Assembly: GCA_028671895.1 (NCBI GenBank)
Contig: CM053794.1
Location: 20,198,501-20,262,500, forward strand
Length of the DNA: 64,000 nucleotides
Reading direction: 5' to 3'
DNA from: Oenanthe sinensis
Lineage: Eukaryota; Streptophyta; Magnoliopsida; Apiales; Apiaceae
Shown here piece after piece: positions 11,237-21,505 of this stretch; the first letter of the stretch is position 1, and every line of letters starts with the position of its first letter. The position numbers and the translations under genes were made by a program. The notes below the pieces were generated by a model. The model saw only the letters and a list, made by a program, of their open reading frames with translations. It did not search any database and was not told the origin of the DNA.

Positions 11237-12761
11237 TGTTAGTCCCAAATATCGTAGAAGGGGGGTTGAATACGATATTGTCCAATTTATAAAATATTCG
11301 CGGAATGATTTGTTATGGACTAGTTGACAATTCGAACAGATATTAAATCAAACACAAGGTATGCACACAGTTAACACAAACACAGTTCGTTCGGGGAATA
11401 TATCGTTTTATTAATATAAACCACAAAGGTACTACATAAATCTAATCCGTAGATTAGCTTCAACTGATTCACTAGTACAGTTACAATACAACAACAACAA
11501 TCAATACGAACAATAATTATGACACTAGCTCAAACGACGTTAATGGCTTCTCTGTGTCTCTCTTCTTTGCTCTGTATGTTTTCTCTTTGTAACTGAATGA
11601 ATTGTACTCACAAAGGCTTGGCTTTGCTGCTTTATTGTGTAGGCTTTCTCAATCTTCTACGTGGCCTTCTGAGAACCAAGTAAATAGATTGCTTCTCACT
11701 TCTTGAATTAACAACCGTCGAGACATTTGATTTATAACCATCGGTGAGTCTGTTGATAACCGTCGAGACTGAAATAAATCACTTCAAACAATTCTGCTCA
11801 AGGATATCAATGATAGGTGGCATGCTGTGGCTGGCTGTAGATTAAACAATCTTAAACCTCAACTATCGAAGTGCCATAACTATCGAGACTTAACCGTCGA
11901 TGGAATAAATAATCTGGATATTTATCTGAGTACCTTAACTATCGAGATGCTGTAACCGTCGGTCAATTTAGACGAAATAGTCAAACCCAACTATCAGTTA
12001 TAACTATCGACTCAAAATAATTATTAAAACCATAACCGTCGAGAGAAATGGAATTAATAATATATCCAAAGTGCTAACCGTTGAGATGTGCTAACCGTCG
12101 GTAAATAAGACGAAAGAGCCAAACAGCTAATCACCAACCGTCGGTAAATAAGACGAAACAGTCAAACAGCTAAAACCAACTGTCGGTAGTTCACCTTAGC
12201 CATTTTTCCAACGATTCAAAACTCTGTAATATTTCCTTTCACTGCAACCAAGTTAATATATTTACCTTTACTACTTGAACTTGATTTTCTCCGAGCTTTA
12301 GCACACATCGGTTATACAGCCAATTCTTTTCTAACATAGATGTGGTTCTCAATTCCTTTTGTGCTGACGTTTAGTGCAACTGGTCTGGTTCACAAACGAC
12401 TAATACGAACTTGATCTTCACATCTTCTTGACTATTCAATTGGCCCTGTTTCTCTAGCTGTTAAGAAGTGCTTCTGTAATTCACTAGAATCCCTTGACTT
12501 CTCTGTTGTAAAACCTCTGACATCTTCTGAACCTCTGAAACACTACATCTTTATTCTTCACTAAGGCTTGAACATGTTAATGAACTTCTTTCAGTGATCT
12601 TCAATGTCTTCAAAGCTTCATCTAATGTTTTGGTCTTTTGTATTCAACTTATAAACGATTCGTAGTCGATTCCGTGCTTCATTTTAATATAAGTTACCGA
12701 CCATCAGTGTGGAGTTAGTTTCCTCGGCTACATGTTACGTTACGTTACATTATGCTTTACA
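11237..12761 (-). repeat. 3' LTR of inner retrotransposon (1525 bp)
   Basis: Begins tgttagtccc and ends ctttaca on the plus strand. It is the longer copy and contains positions 12089-12473, which the 5' LTR lacks. Between about 11705 and 12190 it carries well over ten copies of aaccgtcgag/aactatcgag-type motifs in both variants. A gttacgttacgttac repeat sits near the end at 12734-12750. Confidence 0.93.
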
Positions 12762-12776
12762 ATCTCCCCCTATTTG
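12762..12776 (-). other. polypurine tract of inner element
   Basis: On the minus strand the sequence abutting the 3' LTR reads aaataggggggagatt-like purines (plus strand aatctccccctattt). This is the expected plus-strand priming site. Confidence 0.8.
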
Positions 12777-12965
12777 ATTGTTAGAGTTCGACAAGCAAAT
12801 CCCTTAAGAGGATAACTCAACTAACTTACAAGAAAAAGTAAATAGAAGATGGTAAACTAATATTAAATACATTCTGGATCATATTATACATTTCCAGATT
12901 TCAAAAATAATTACAATGTAGAATGAATGTTCCTCTAGCCTGAACTGATATACATTATGTCATTC

Positions 12966-14375
12966 TCATTGTACAAGACTTGCAAGCTGATCATTCACTA
13001 GATCCAGCGCTTCTTCTTCTAGCATATTTCTTGGCTTGGGATCTGACAAAGCTTCCTGAAGTGTTTGCAAGACAGATACTCTCCTGATCTGCTTAACCTG
13101 TTCGAATGTAAATTCAAGAATTTTCGTCTTTCCTTTAACACTCAACCTTTTTGGAACTGCTTTAACTCGATCAGTGTTGTAACATGATTCTGCTCCCAAC
13201 TTCTCCATGTAAAGCTTAGAGATTTCTGCCAATGCTGATTTGTCTTTATAGTTCGTCGAAGTCTTGATTTGATCAAGTATAAAACCCAGTTCCTTAGAAG
13301 TCATGTAAGACATCTTGTGGATATCAACTATTACAGTTTTTCCTTTGGGGTTCTTGTACCTGATTGCTGGAGGATCCTTTAACACCATTGTCTCTGTCTC
13401 CCTGATTACATCAAAATCTGGAAAGACAATTGGAAAATCTAGCTTTTTTGTATACTCGAACACTTTCCCTGGATAGTTAAATCTGAATTCACTCATTGCC
13501 TTGACTTTTTCAAAGTCCCAATCTCCTTCTTCTTTTGAATACATAGGCAATTTTGGTTGAGATCCATTTGAAGGATCTATTCTTCTGACCTTGGAAATAT
13601 TTACAAATTGATTTGATAAGACATTAAGTCTATAAGCATAGATGCGCTCTGCAGCTTTCCACTTTTCTTCTGTTCTAAGTCCTTCACTCCTAAGAAGCCC
13701 TTCAACATATTTCAGACGCTTCAGAGGATATAGACTTAGTCTTTCATCACTCAAACACAGTGTCTTAACTAACTTGTCTTTGTAGAATATCACTGTATAA
13801 GGAGTTGTGTGAACTTCAGCTTCTGCTTTGCTCATTTGATCTTCAATCATATCAGTAAGAAGTTCATTCACATGAGATCTCTTGTCCACTCTAATCTTCA
13901 TGACATACAATTCTGTGAGAGACCTCAACTTGATAAAATTAGAAGAAATGGTCTTAGTAGTCGAATTATTGAATTGAATCTGAATCCGCCATCCATTGAT
14001 GTTAGACGTGATGAATATCAATTTAATTATTTGTTTCAATGCATGGAAGAACTTATTTATTGATGGATGACTCTTGTGAGCTTCTTGCAATGCTTCCAGA
14101 ACTTTTTGATCTTCATTTTGAATCACTCCTAACTCTGGTTTCTGCAAAAGACTCTTAGCCTTGTCCCATGCACTTCCTTCTCTTGATAATACCAACGGCC
14201 TTTGTCTCCTTACAATATAGTGGTTGTAGTGTTCTTTTCTGACTTTCTCTTGAGACATTCGTGCAATTTCACATGCCCTTATCCTGGATTGATTTGCATC
14301 TAACAAACCAAACGTTTCCACAAAGTCCGTTTCAGTGAACTGATAAGCGGCACCATTTACAAATTCATCAAACAA
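12966..14375 (-). pseudogene. third ORF of inner element, C-terminal part (469 codons)
   Basis: An open frame continuous with 14927-14385 except for one in-frame TAG between them. It is mixed alpha-helical and charged. Residues near 130-160 read GWRIQIQFNNSTTKTIS, followed by a helical region, and a central ERIYAYRLNVLSN segment. No catalytic motif of a known enzyme, signal peptide or transmembrane helix is recognised. It corresponds in place to 4602-5948 of the outer element, though similarity is weak by eye. Function unknown. Confidence 0.6.
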
Positions 14376-14384
14376 ATCATCTTC

Positions 14385-15586
14385 CTAAGCTGTAGGAGCA
14401 GTATGAGAAGGTTCCCATATTTCTCCTTCTTCAAGTGTGAGCCTTACCTCCAGCGGTATATCTTTCTCCCCCTGAGATGTATAAATGTTTTCTTCTTTTT
14501 CTACTTCTGCCAACTTGCCTTTCCCTTTGTCTTTACTCCCCATATCAGCACCAGATTCTTTTTCTTGCTCTCGCACTATCATCTCCCCCTTAGTTGTGTT
14601 ATCCTCCAAAATAGGGATTTGAGTAGTTTGAGATTTATACATTTCAAACAAATCTCTAACAAACTTCTTCATATCAGTCTTGAAATTCTGGAAATCCTGC
14701 AACACGTTGTATTGAACAGATTTTATTTCCATAACATTGCTGTGAAATTCAGATTTCATTTCGGTGACAGTAGTCTCCAGGTTATAAACCCTTTGACTTA
14801 GAGATTGTGTGTGCATTGTGAGGGTATCTATTTGGCTGGTAGGTGTCTCACTGACAGGTTCTGTAGGTGTTTGTCTCTCAATTCTCTCGCTCGGTCTTAG
14901 AGGTGTGGGTGAATTATGATCTCTCAATCATTCTGTTGGTGTTTCACTCACTCTCCTTGACTTCAGCAAGTCTTCTGTACCTGCAATTAAAATCCTAAAT
15001 GGCTCATCCGAAGAACTATTGCCAAGTAGTTGCTTCTCCTTTCCACTAATAGTGGTGGAGATCTCCTTATTAGGAGCCATGAATGTTCCTCCTAGGGGGC
15101 TTATCACATTGGATCCGTCAATTCCTTATGTGTGTGTGCTCCTTTCAGTGCAACATATAACTTGGTTGGAGGCTCAATTATTGACACACTTTCAGATGCC
15201 CTGGCCGACGGGTGAATTTCAATAGGTTCACCCTGTTGAGAGGATGTCCCCAGAGACTGTGTATTTGCCTTTTTCAGCTCTATATCCTTTTGAGAGGGCA
15301 TAGATGGGCTAACAGATACCTCAAGTTCTTCTAATCGACGTCTAGTCAGAGGTAGAGCTGTTTGGGTTCCCTCACCTTCCTTATGTGGTGCTTCTGAGGC
15401 ACTATCTCCCTCACTCACAAATTTTCTTTTTAGGGGTTGGAGAGAAGATAAAGGTAAGGTTTTTATAGTGTTTGGTTCTGAGGCAGTGGTTAGAATCTGT
15501 TGGGTTTCAGATTCATTGCCTTGTCCTACAGCCACAGAGGGCTCAGCTGATAAGTTCATGACACTTTCTCCAAAAAGATCCTGCAA
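14385..15586 (-). pseudogene. third ORF of inner element, middle part with coiled coil
   Basis: The upstream piece (15586-15104) is Ser/Pro/Glu-rich and in the same frame as the N-terminal domain. The downstream piece (14927-14385) is in the frame of the C-terminal part, so one frameshift lies near 15100. Residues around SQRVYNLETTVTEMKSEF form a heptad-like coiled coil. A TGA just upstream of 14927 (context ACAGAA-TGA-TTG) is in frame with the coding sequence before it. The middle part probably links and multimerises the protein, which is inference from composition. Confidence 0.55.
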
Positions 15587-15664
15587 ATTAGAATAAGCTG
15601 AAGATTCAAAGACATGAAGACTACCTTGAGTACTACCTGTAGGAGTCCAGGGATGATATGATTT

Positions 15665-16669
15665 CTAACTGTCAGCATGACCAATAGAATCTCCTCCAGA
15701 TATACTTTGAAATCCATCTCCTGAAATTTGTACTTCCTCTGTCACTTGAACCACTTCCTCTTCTTGAGCTAAATCCTCTACAGGAGTAGCTACTTGAACT
15801 GATTCTTGCACTGGTTCAGGGACCTGATCATCTTCTTGAGGCCCTTGAGGCTCGTCTCTTTCCATGTCCACTACACAACCCTGCATGTATTCAGTCATTT
15901 GAGCAGGTGCTTCGTTGATGTAGTTTTTGTTATTGTTCAGAGTGTTGGCTATCCTATTTTTCTGTTTCATACACAAAGAGGTAACACTACTAGTATATAG
16001 TAGTTTTTCCTCGTTAGTCGTTAGATCATTAAGGATAAGCTGTAGGAACCGTGGAAAGTAACACTCCACGTTAGTGACTTGAAGGTTTATGTACTCTAAA
16101 GGTCCCATAACATACAACATCTGATTCAATAATAACTTACCAAAATTTATCGTACAATTATTAGCAACACTGAAGCCTAAAGTTCGATAATAACTTGAAA
16201 TACTATGTGTGTTGAACTTTTTGTAAGAGAAACATTGCATAAGAGTGTGGAAAAAGAAATTCCATTCCTTAGGTAAATGATGTTTACACCTTTCACCTGA
16301 GTCGTGGAGATTAGGATTAACGTAGTTGATAGTCGTGAAGAACTGAGTTAATTGTTCGGAATTGGGATAAAGGACTAGATTATTCTCAGGGAATCTTAAG
16401 ACACGATTCAAATCTAGCTCCGTCACCCGGATTTCCCGATTAGCAATACTAAATGTAAAAGCCAGTTCATCAACAGCTGAAGAGTTATATGCAGAACAGT
16501 AACAGTCTCGTAGCATATTATGATTTAATATCACGCCTGTTACTAAGGCATACCTCACTCGAGAATTTTCGAGTAGCACTCGTGCCCAGGCCCGATAATT
16601 AGTAAGAAGGGACTGAATGTCAAACTCGGCAACTAAATTCGTTTTGGTAATAGTAAAAATTCCAACCAT
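15665..16669 (-). pseudogene. third ORF of inner element, N-terminal domain (334 codons)
   Basis: It starts at the ATG at 16669, right after a tcg-motif-rich non-coding region. It resembles the outer element's 8598-7666 through shared YAL, FTFSIAN/ITFQINN, NFGK/DIGK and CYFPRF/YYPRF motifs. The family looks like the uncharacterised plant transposon-associated proteins found in place of an envelope ORF in Sireviruses. The frame continues past a single in-frame TAG at 15665-15667 into 15586. The original ORF from 16669 to 12966 would span about 1,235 codons, which is unusually long for an extra retrotransposon ORF. Confidence 0.65.
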
Positions 16670-18246
16670 TTTTAACTAGTAAAAATTATCGAAAATTTTA
16701 ACTTTAAACAATTAATTACGAATTTAATTAGACTCGATAACGAACCGAAAATACTAAAATTCAAAACTCCTCCAAAAATCGTGAAAAAAATATATGCTAA
16801 ACTAGGAGAGATTTGAACGGTGAACCTATTTTTGTTTTGATTTTTAGACCTCAAACAAACCCTAGAGAAAATCCCAAAGTTTGAAACACCCGAAACAAAA
16901 CTTAAAACAAATGATACAAGGCTGGTATCAAATAATTCGGGATGACTGGATCTACAATTCTATCGGTTTAGATTTTCAAAACTAGTACTAGAATGGTAGA
17001 AAATGGAGGGAAAAAAATCAATTTCTACTCGATGGTTATAACAGACGAGAGTGTGTGTATTAAAGTTGCTGTCTAACTATCGAGTTGAAAAGAAAAACTA
17101 TATATATATAATCACTTAACTGGCGAGATGGTTGCCACTTGCCTTTTTTTTTTTCCAGGACAATTAAACAACTCGATGGTTATCAAAAATAATAAAATAA
17201 AAGCTATAGTAACTATCGAGATGTACACTAATATATAATACGTAACTATCGAAAGATTAATTAATAAAATTGTTCACTTCGACGGTTAGCTAATAAAAAA
17301 TAACTATCGAAGCAGATAAAACAACTAACCAGATAGATATAGTAACTATCGAGATGGATAGTTTTTTATTATTATTATTATATATATATATATATTAACC
17401 AAAAGACTACTTCGATTGTTACTAATATAATATATTTTATCATAACTATCGAGTACTGTTTAAAACCACTTCGATGGTTACGAAAAATATATCTAATTGG
17501 TAACTGTCAAGAGTTTTAAAAATAATTAAAATCATTTAAATACACTTACAAAATAATTTCAAATATTCATAAAATTAATTAAATAGAGATTTCTTAAATT
17601 AACGAATTAACATTCCTAAAATAGAAATATTAGAATCTTAATTTGGAAATAACTATCGAATTAATAATAATCCAATTTGAAATCCACAAACAGACAATAT
17701 AATAGTAATACTAATAAACACAGGTGGTTGCTTTAAAAACTTTGGAACAACAAAAAGAAATTTTTGTTCCAGACTCTGTTACTTTTGAAATTTCCAAAAA
17801 AATTTAAAGCAACCCAATCACAATCCAAACATCATACAAGCATTTAAACATACAGACAGTTATGCAAAATAAGAACATGAAATGAAATTGCTACACATTT
17901 TTTCAGTGATAACCAGTACATTAAATAAACAAGTCTGTACAACCAATTTCTCACTAAAGATCACAACCTGTCTGATATAGAATCTCTCAGCCAGATCTCA
18001 TCACATTGAAATCCACCAATTAATTCTAAACCACAGACTGTTATGCTTCTTGTTAACTACAAACACTTATGTAGCAGTTAACTACTTATGCTATATCGAA
18101 TAATTACCACACAGCATAACTGGTATACTTATGATAATTAATATTGATATTCATAAGCCCGAGATCATAAGTTATACTGGAGGTCACAAGTCCTTTGGAT
18201 ATAAAAATTCAATAACTTGTGAATCCATACAACTCCTCGCAAATAA
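16670..18246 (-). promoter_or_regulatory. internal cluster of taactatcgag motifs upstream of inner third ORF
   Basis: About 1.6 kb of non-coding sequence between RNase H and the third ORF. Between about 17025 and 17665 it carries a dozen or more cgatggttat/taactatcgag motifs. The 14-base core taactatcgagatg occurs here near 17216 and 17343 and in the LTR near 11938. The part at 17700-18240 has no recognisable motif. A role as an internal promoter or factor-binding module is inference from recurrence in the LTR. Confidence 0.5.
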
Positions 18247-18249
18247 AAA

Positions 18250-19959
18250 TTAATTTAAATTTAACATCCCTAATTCACTAACCAACCTAGAGAAAGTGGA
18301 TTCGTCTAGTGGTTTCGTGAAGATGTCTGCAAGTTGTTGTTCTGTGGGTACAAAATGCAACTCCACAAATCCATTCATGACATGCTCTCGTATAAAGTGA
18401 TACCTGATATCAATGTCGTTGGTTCGTGAGTGCTGAACCGGATTGTTGGTTATAGCTATGGCGCTTGTGTTGTCGCAGAATATTGGAATCTTGTTCAACA
18501 TAAAGCCATAGTCTTGGAGTTGGTTTCTCATCCATAGGATCTGAGCACAACAGCTACCTGCTGCGATGTATTCTGCCTCTACTGTTGAGGTAGACACTGA
18601 GTGCTGCTTCTTGCTATACCATGAGACCAATCTTCTTCCCAAGAATTGACAGCTTCCAGAAGTACTCTTCCTGTCAATCTTAGAACCTGCAAAATCCGAG
18701 TCTGTATAGCCGATTAGGTCAAAACCAGTACCTTTAGGATACCAAATTCCCAAATTTGGAGTACCCTTCAGGTATCTAAAAATTCTTTTGACAGCTATAA
18801 GGTGAGACTCTTTTGGGTTAGCTTGGAACCGTGCACATAGGCAAGTTGAAAACATAATATCTGGCCTACTTGCAGTTAAGTAAAATAGAGATCCAATCAT
18901 ACCTCTGTAGCTTGTGATGTCGACAGATTTACCTGATTTGTTCTCATCAAGCTTTCTGGCAGTTGACATTGGAGTCTTGGCGGGGGCTGAATCTTCAATT
19001 CCATACTTCTTTAGAAGATCTCTAATGTACTTTGCCTGGCAAATGAAGATCCCATCTTTCTTCTGACTCACTTGTAGTCCAAGGAAGAAAGTAAGCTCGC
19101 TCATCATACTCATCTCGTACCTACTCTACATTAACTTAGCAAATCTCTTGCATAGTTCATCATTAGTAGAACCGAATATAATATCATCAACATACACTTG
19201 AACTAATATCAAATTATTTTTGTGCATTTTATGAAAGAGAGTCTTATCTATAACACCTCTGATAAAACCATTTTCAATTAAAAATTCAGATAGTGTTTCA
19301 TACCATGTTCGAGGCGCCTACTTGAGTCCATAAAGAGCTTTAAAAAGGAAGTACACAAAGTCCATATGATCTTTGTTCTCGAAACCCGGAGGTTGCTCTA
19401 TATATACTTCTTCTTCCAGCTCCCCATTCAGGAATGCACTCTTCACATCCATTTGATAAACTTTAAAGTCTGAATGTGTTGCGAATGCCAAAAACATCCT
19501 GATGGCTTCAAGTCTTGCTACTGGTGCATAGGTCTCGTCATAATTTATTCCTTCTTCTTGAGAATACCCCTTAGCAACCAGTCTGGCCTTGTTCCTCGTA
19601 ACAATGCCATCTTCATCCAACTTATTCCTGAATACCCATTTAGTGCCAATAACAGATTTGTCTTTAGGTCTAGGTACCATTTTCTAAAATTTCTGCCTAT
19701 CAAACTGATTGAGTTCATCTTGCATCGCAATCACCCAATCTGGATCTTCTAGAGCATCTTCAACCTTTTTAGGTTCTTCCTCTGATAGAAAACCAGAGTA
19801 CAGACATTCATTCTCCGTTGCTCTTCTAGTCCTCACACCACTCTCTGGGTCACCAATGATTAATTCAAAGGGATGATCTCTGTTCCATACCTTCTGTCTA
19901 TGCAGATTAGCCCTTGATGATTGTCCTTCTTCGTAGTTGTGTTGAGAGCGACTAGCTGA
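18250..19959 (-). pseudogene. inner element reverse transcriptase and RNase H
   Basis: One reading frame, the same as integrase, from about 19959 to 18250, broken only by in-frame stops. RT motifs in order: IGTKWVFRNK, ARLVAKGYSQ, MDVKSAFLNG, KALYGLK, then VQVYVDDIIFGS near 19190. RNase H follows with TDSDFAGS, STVEAEYIAAG, CDNTSAIAIT and a C-terminal LADIFTKPLD. The three visible stops are a TAG after KALYGLK (19318), a TAG near 19130 and one before the KMVPRPKDKS segment. Stops replace Gln where the family normally has it (GLKQAP). The palm residues are otherwise intact. Confidence 0.92.
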
Positions 19960-21495
19960 TCATTCTTCACCTACCCCTAAGTTGCTGCCTTCATTATTTG
20001 ATGATCCACCAGTTGAGCTAGCAGGTTCAGTAACAGACTGATTTTGAAATACAGACTGTGACTGTGACTGTGTGGTATTACCAACACTTCCACTTCTTTG
20101 CTCTGGATTATCAATCTCTGTGTGTTCATGACTACCAGATGCAGCACCAGGTACGTCTTCATCTCCTAAGTAGTATTCTGATAGATTTTCAATTTCCAGA
20201 GATTCAGAATTTTTATCCTTTTGAAGACTTGGGAGTTTGGTGTCATCAAACGTTACATTAAGGCTTTCAATGACCTTATGAGTTCCAATCACATATACCC
20301 TGTACGTCTTAGACTCAAGTGAGTAACTAAGAAAAATCCCTTCATCTGCTTTAGCATCAAACTTGCCTAGATGTTCATCTTTCAATACATAGCATTTTCC
20401 ACCAAACACATGAAAGTACTTCAGTGATGGCTTTCTGTTGGTCATAACCTCATAGGATGTCTTTTCTAAGTCTTTGTTGATTAGGGTTCTGTTCTGAGTG
20501 TAACAAGCTGTGTTGACTGCTTCTGCCCAAAAATATGTAGGTAGCTTTGACTGGCTTAACATTGTCCTTGCTGCTTCAATCAAAGTCCTATTTTTCCTTT
20601 CTACCATTTCATTCTGCTGTGGAGTTCTTAGGGCTGAGTATTGTCTTGAAATGCCTCGCTCTGTGCAGAATTCATTTAGAACTGCATTTCTGAATTCAGT
20701 TCCATTATCTGATCTGATAGTCCGCACAGGCAATCCAGCTTCCACCTCAATCTTTTTAATGTGATCGATTACCATTTGAGATGTTTCATCCTTAGAATGC
20801 AAAAACAACACCCACGTGTACTTGGAGTAGTCGTCGACAATCACTAATGCATATATCTTCTTTGAAACTGACATGACATTAACCGGTCCAAACAGATCCA
20901 TATGAATCAACTGGAGAGGTTCACTGATACTTGACATGTCCTTACTTCTATGTGACGCCTTCTTTGACTTACCCTTTTCACATGCTTCACAGAGTCCTTC
21001 TTGGTAGAATTTTATCTGTGGTAACCCTCTCATCAATTCTCTTATTACTAAAGAATTCATCACCTTGAAGTTCAGGTGAGATAGTTTTCTGTGCCATAAC
21101 CAACTCAATTCAGAGGATGCTTTACTGTAGAAACAATTTTCTTCTCCTCTGCTTGCAGTGTTTAAGTCAGCTACGAACAAATTTCCTTTTCTTACTCCTT
21201 TAAGAGCAAGCTTTTCATCTCTCCTATTGGTGATCATACACTTTTCCTTCCTGAAGTCCACATTATATCCTTTATCTGTAAATTGACTGACGCTCAGCAA
21301 GTTGTGCTTCAGACCGTCAACAAGAGAGATATTTTCAATGATGACATTTCCAACTTCCAGACTACCATATCCCTTAGTAAAGCCTTTGTTGTCATCTCCA
21401 AAGGTTACAACTGGGCCGATCTTCTCAACCACATTGGTCAGCAGGGACTTGTCTCCTGTCATGTGTCTTGAACATCCACTATCCAGAATCCACAT
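19960..21495 (-). CDS. inner element protease-integrase (511 codons)
   Basis: Longest intact open frame of the inner element. Protease active site DSGCSRHMTGD lies at residues 4-14. The gag-pre-integrase zinc module has WHRKLSHLNF and a following C-x2-C. The integrase core has HMDLFGP, SDNGTEF and VERKNRTLIE, giving the D,D,E catalytic triad, followed by the copia GKF-type C-terminal region and a Ser/Gln-rich linker. The frame ends in a TGA at 19960 that interrupts the linker to RT; the same frame is open beyond it. Gag is in a different frame. Confidence 0.93.
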   Translation of the reverse strand: MWILDSGCSRHMTGDKSLLTNVVEKIGPVVTFGDDNKGFTKGYGSLEVGNVIIENISLVDGLKHNLLSVSQFTDKGYNVDFRKEKCMITNRRDEKLALKGVRKGNLFVADLNTASRGEENCFYSKASSELSWLWHRKLSHLNFKVMNSLVIRELMRGLPQIKFYQEGLCEACEKGKSKKASHRSKDMSSISEPLQLIHMDLFGPVNVMSVSKKIYALVIVDDYSKYTWVLFLHSKDETSQMVIDHIKKIEVEAGLPVRTIRSDNGTEFRNAVLNEFCTERGISRQYSALRTPQQNEMVERKNRTLIEAARTMLSQSKLPTYFWAEAVNTACYTQNRTLINKDLEKTSYEVMTNRKPSLKYFHVFGGKCYVLKDEHLGKFDAKADEGIFLSYSLESKTYRVYVIGTHKVIESLNVTFDDTKLPSLQKDKNSESLEIENLSEYYLGDEDVPGAASGSHEHTEIDNPEQRSGSVGNTTQSQSQSVFQNQSVTEPASSTGGSSNNEGSNLGVGEE

Positions 21496-21505
21496 GACTT
21501 TTTCA

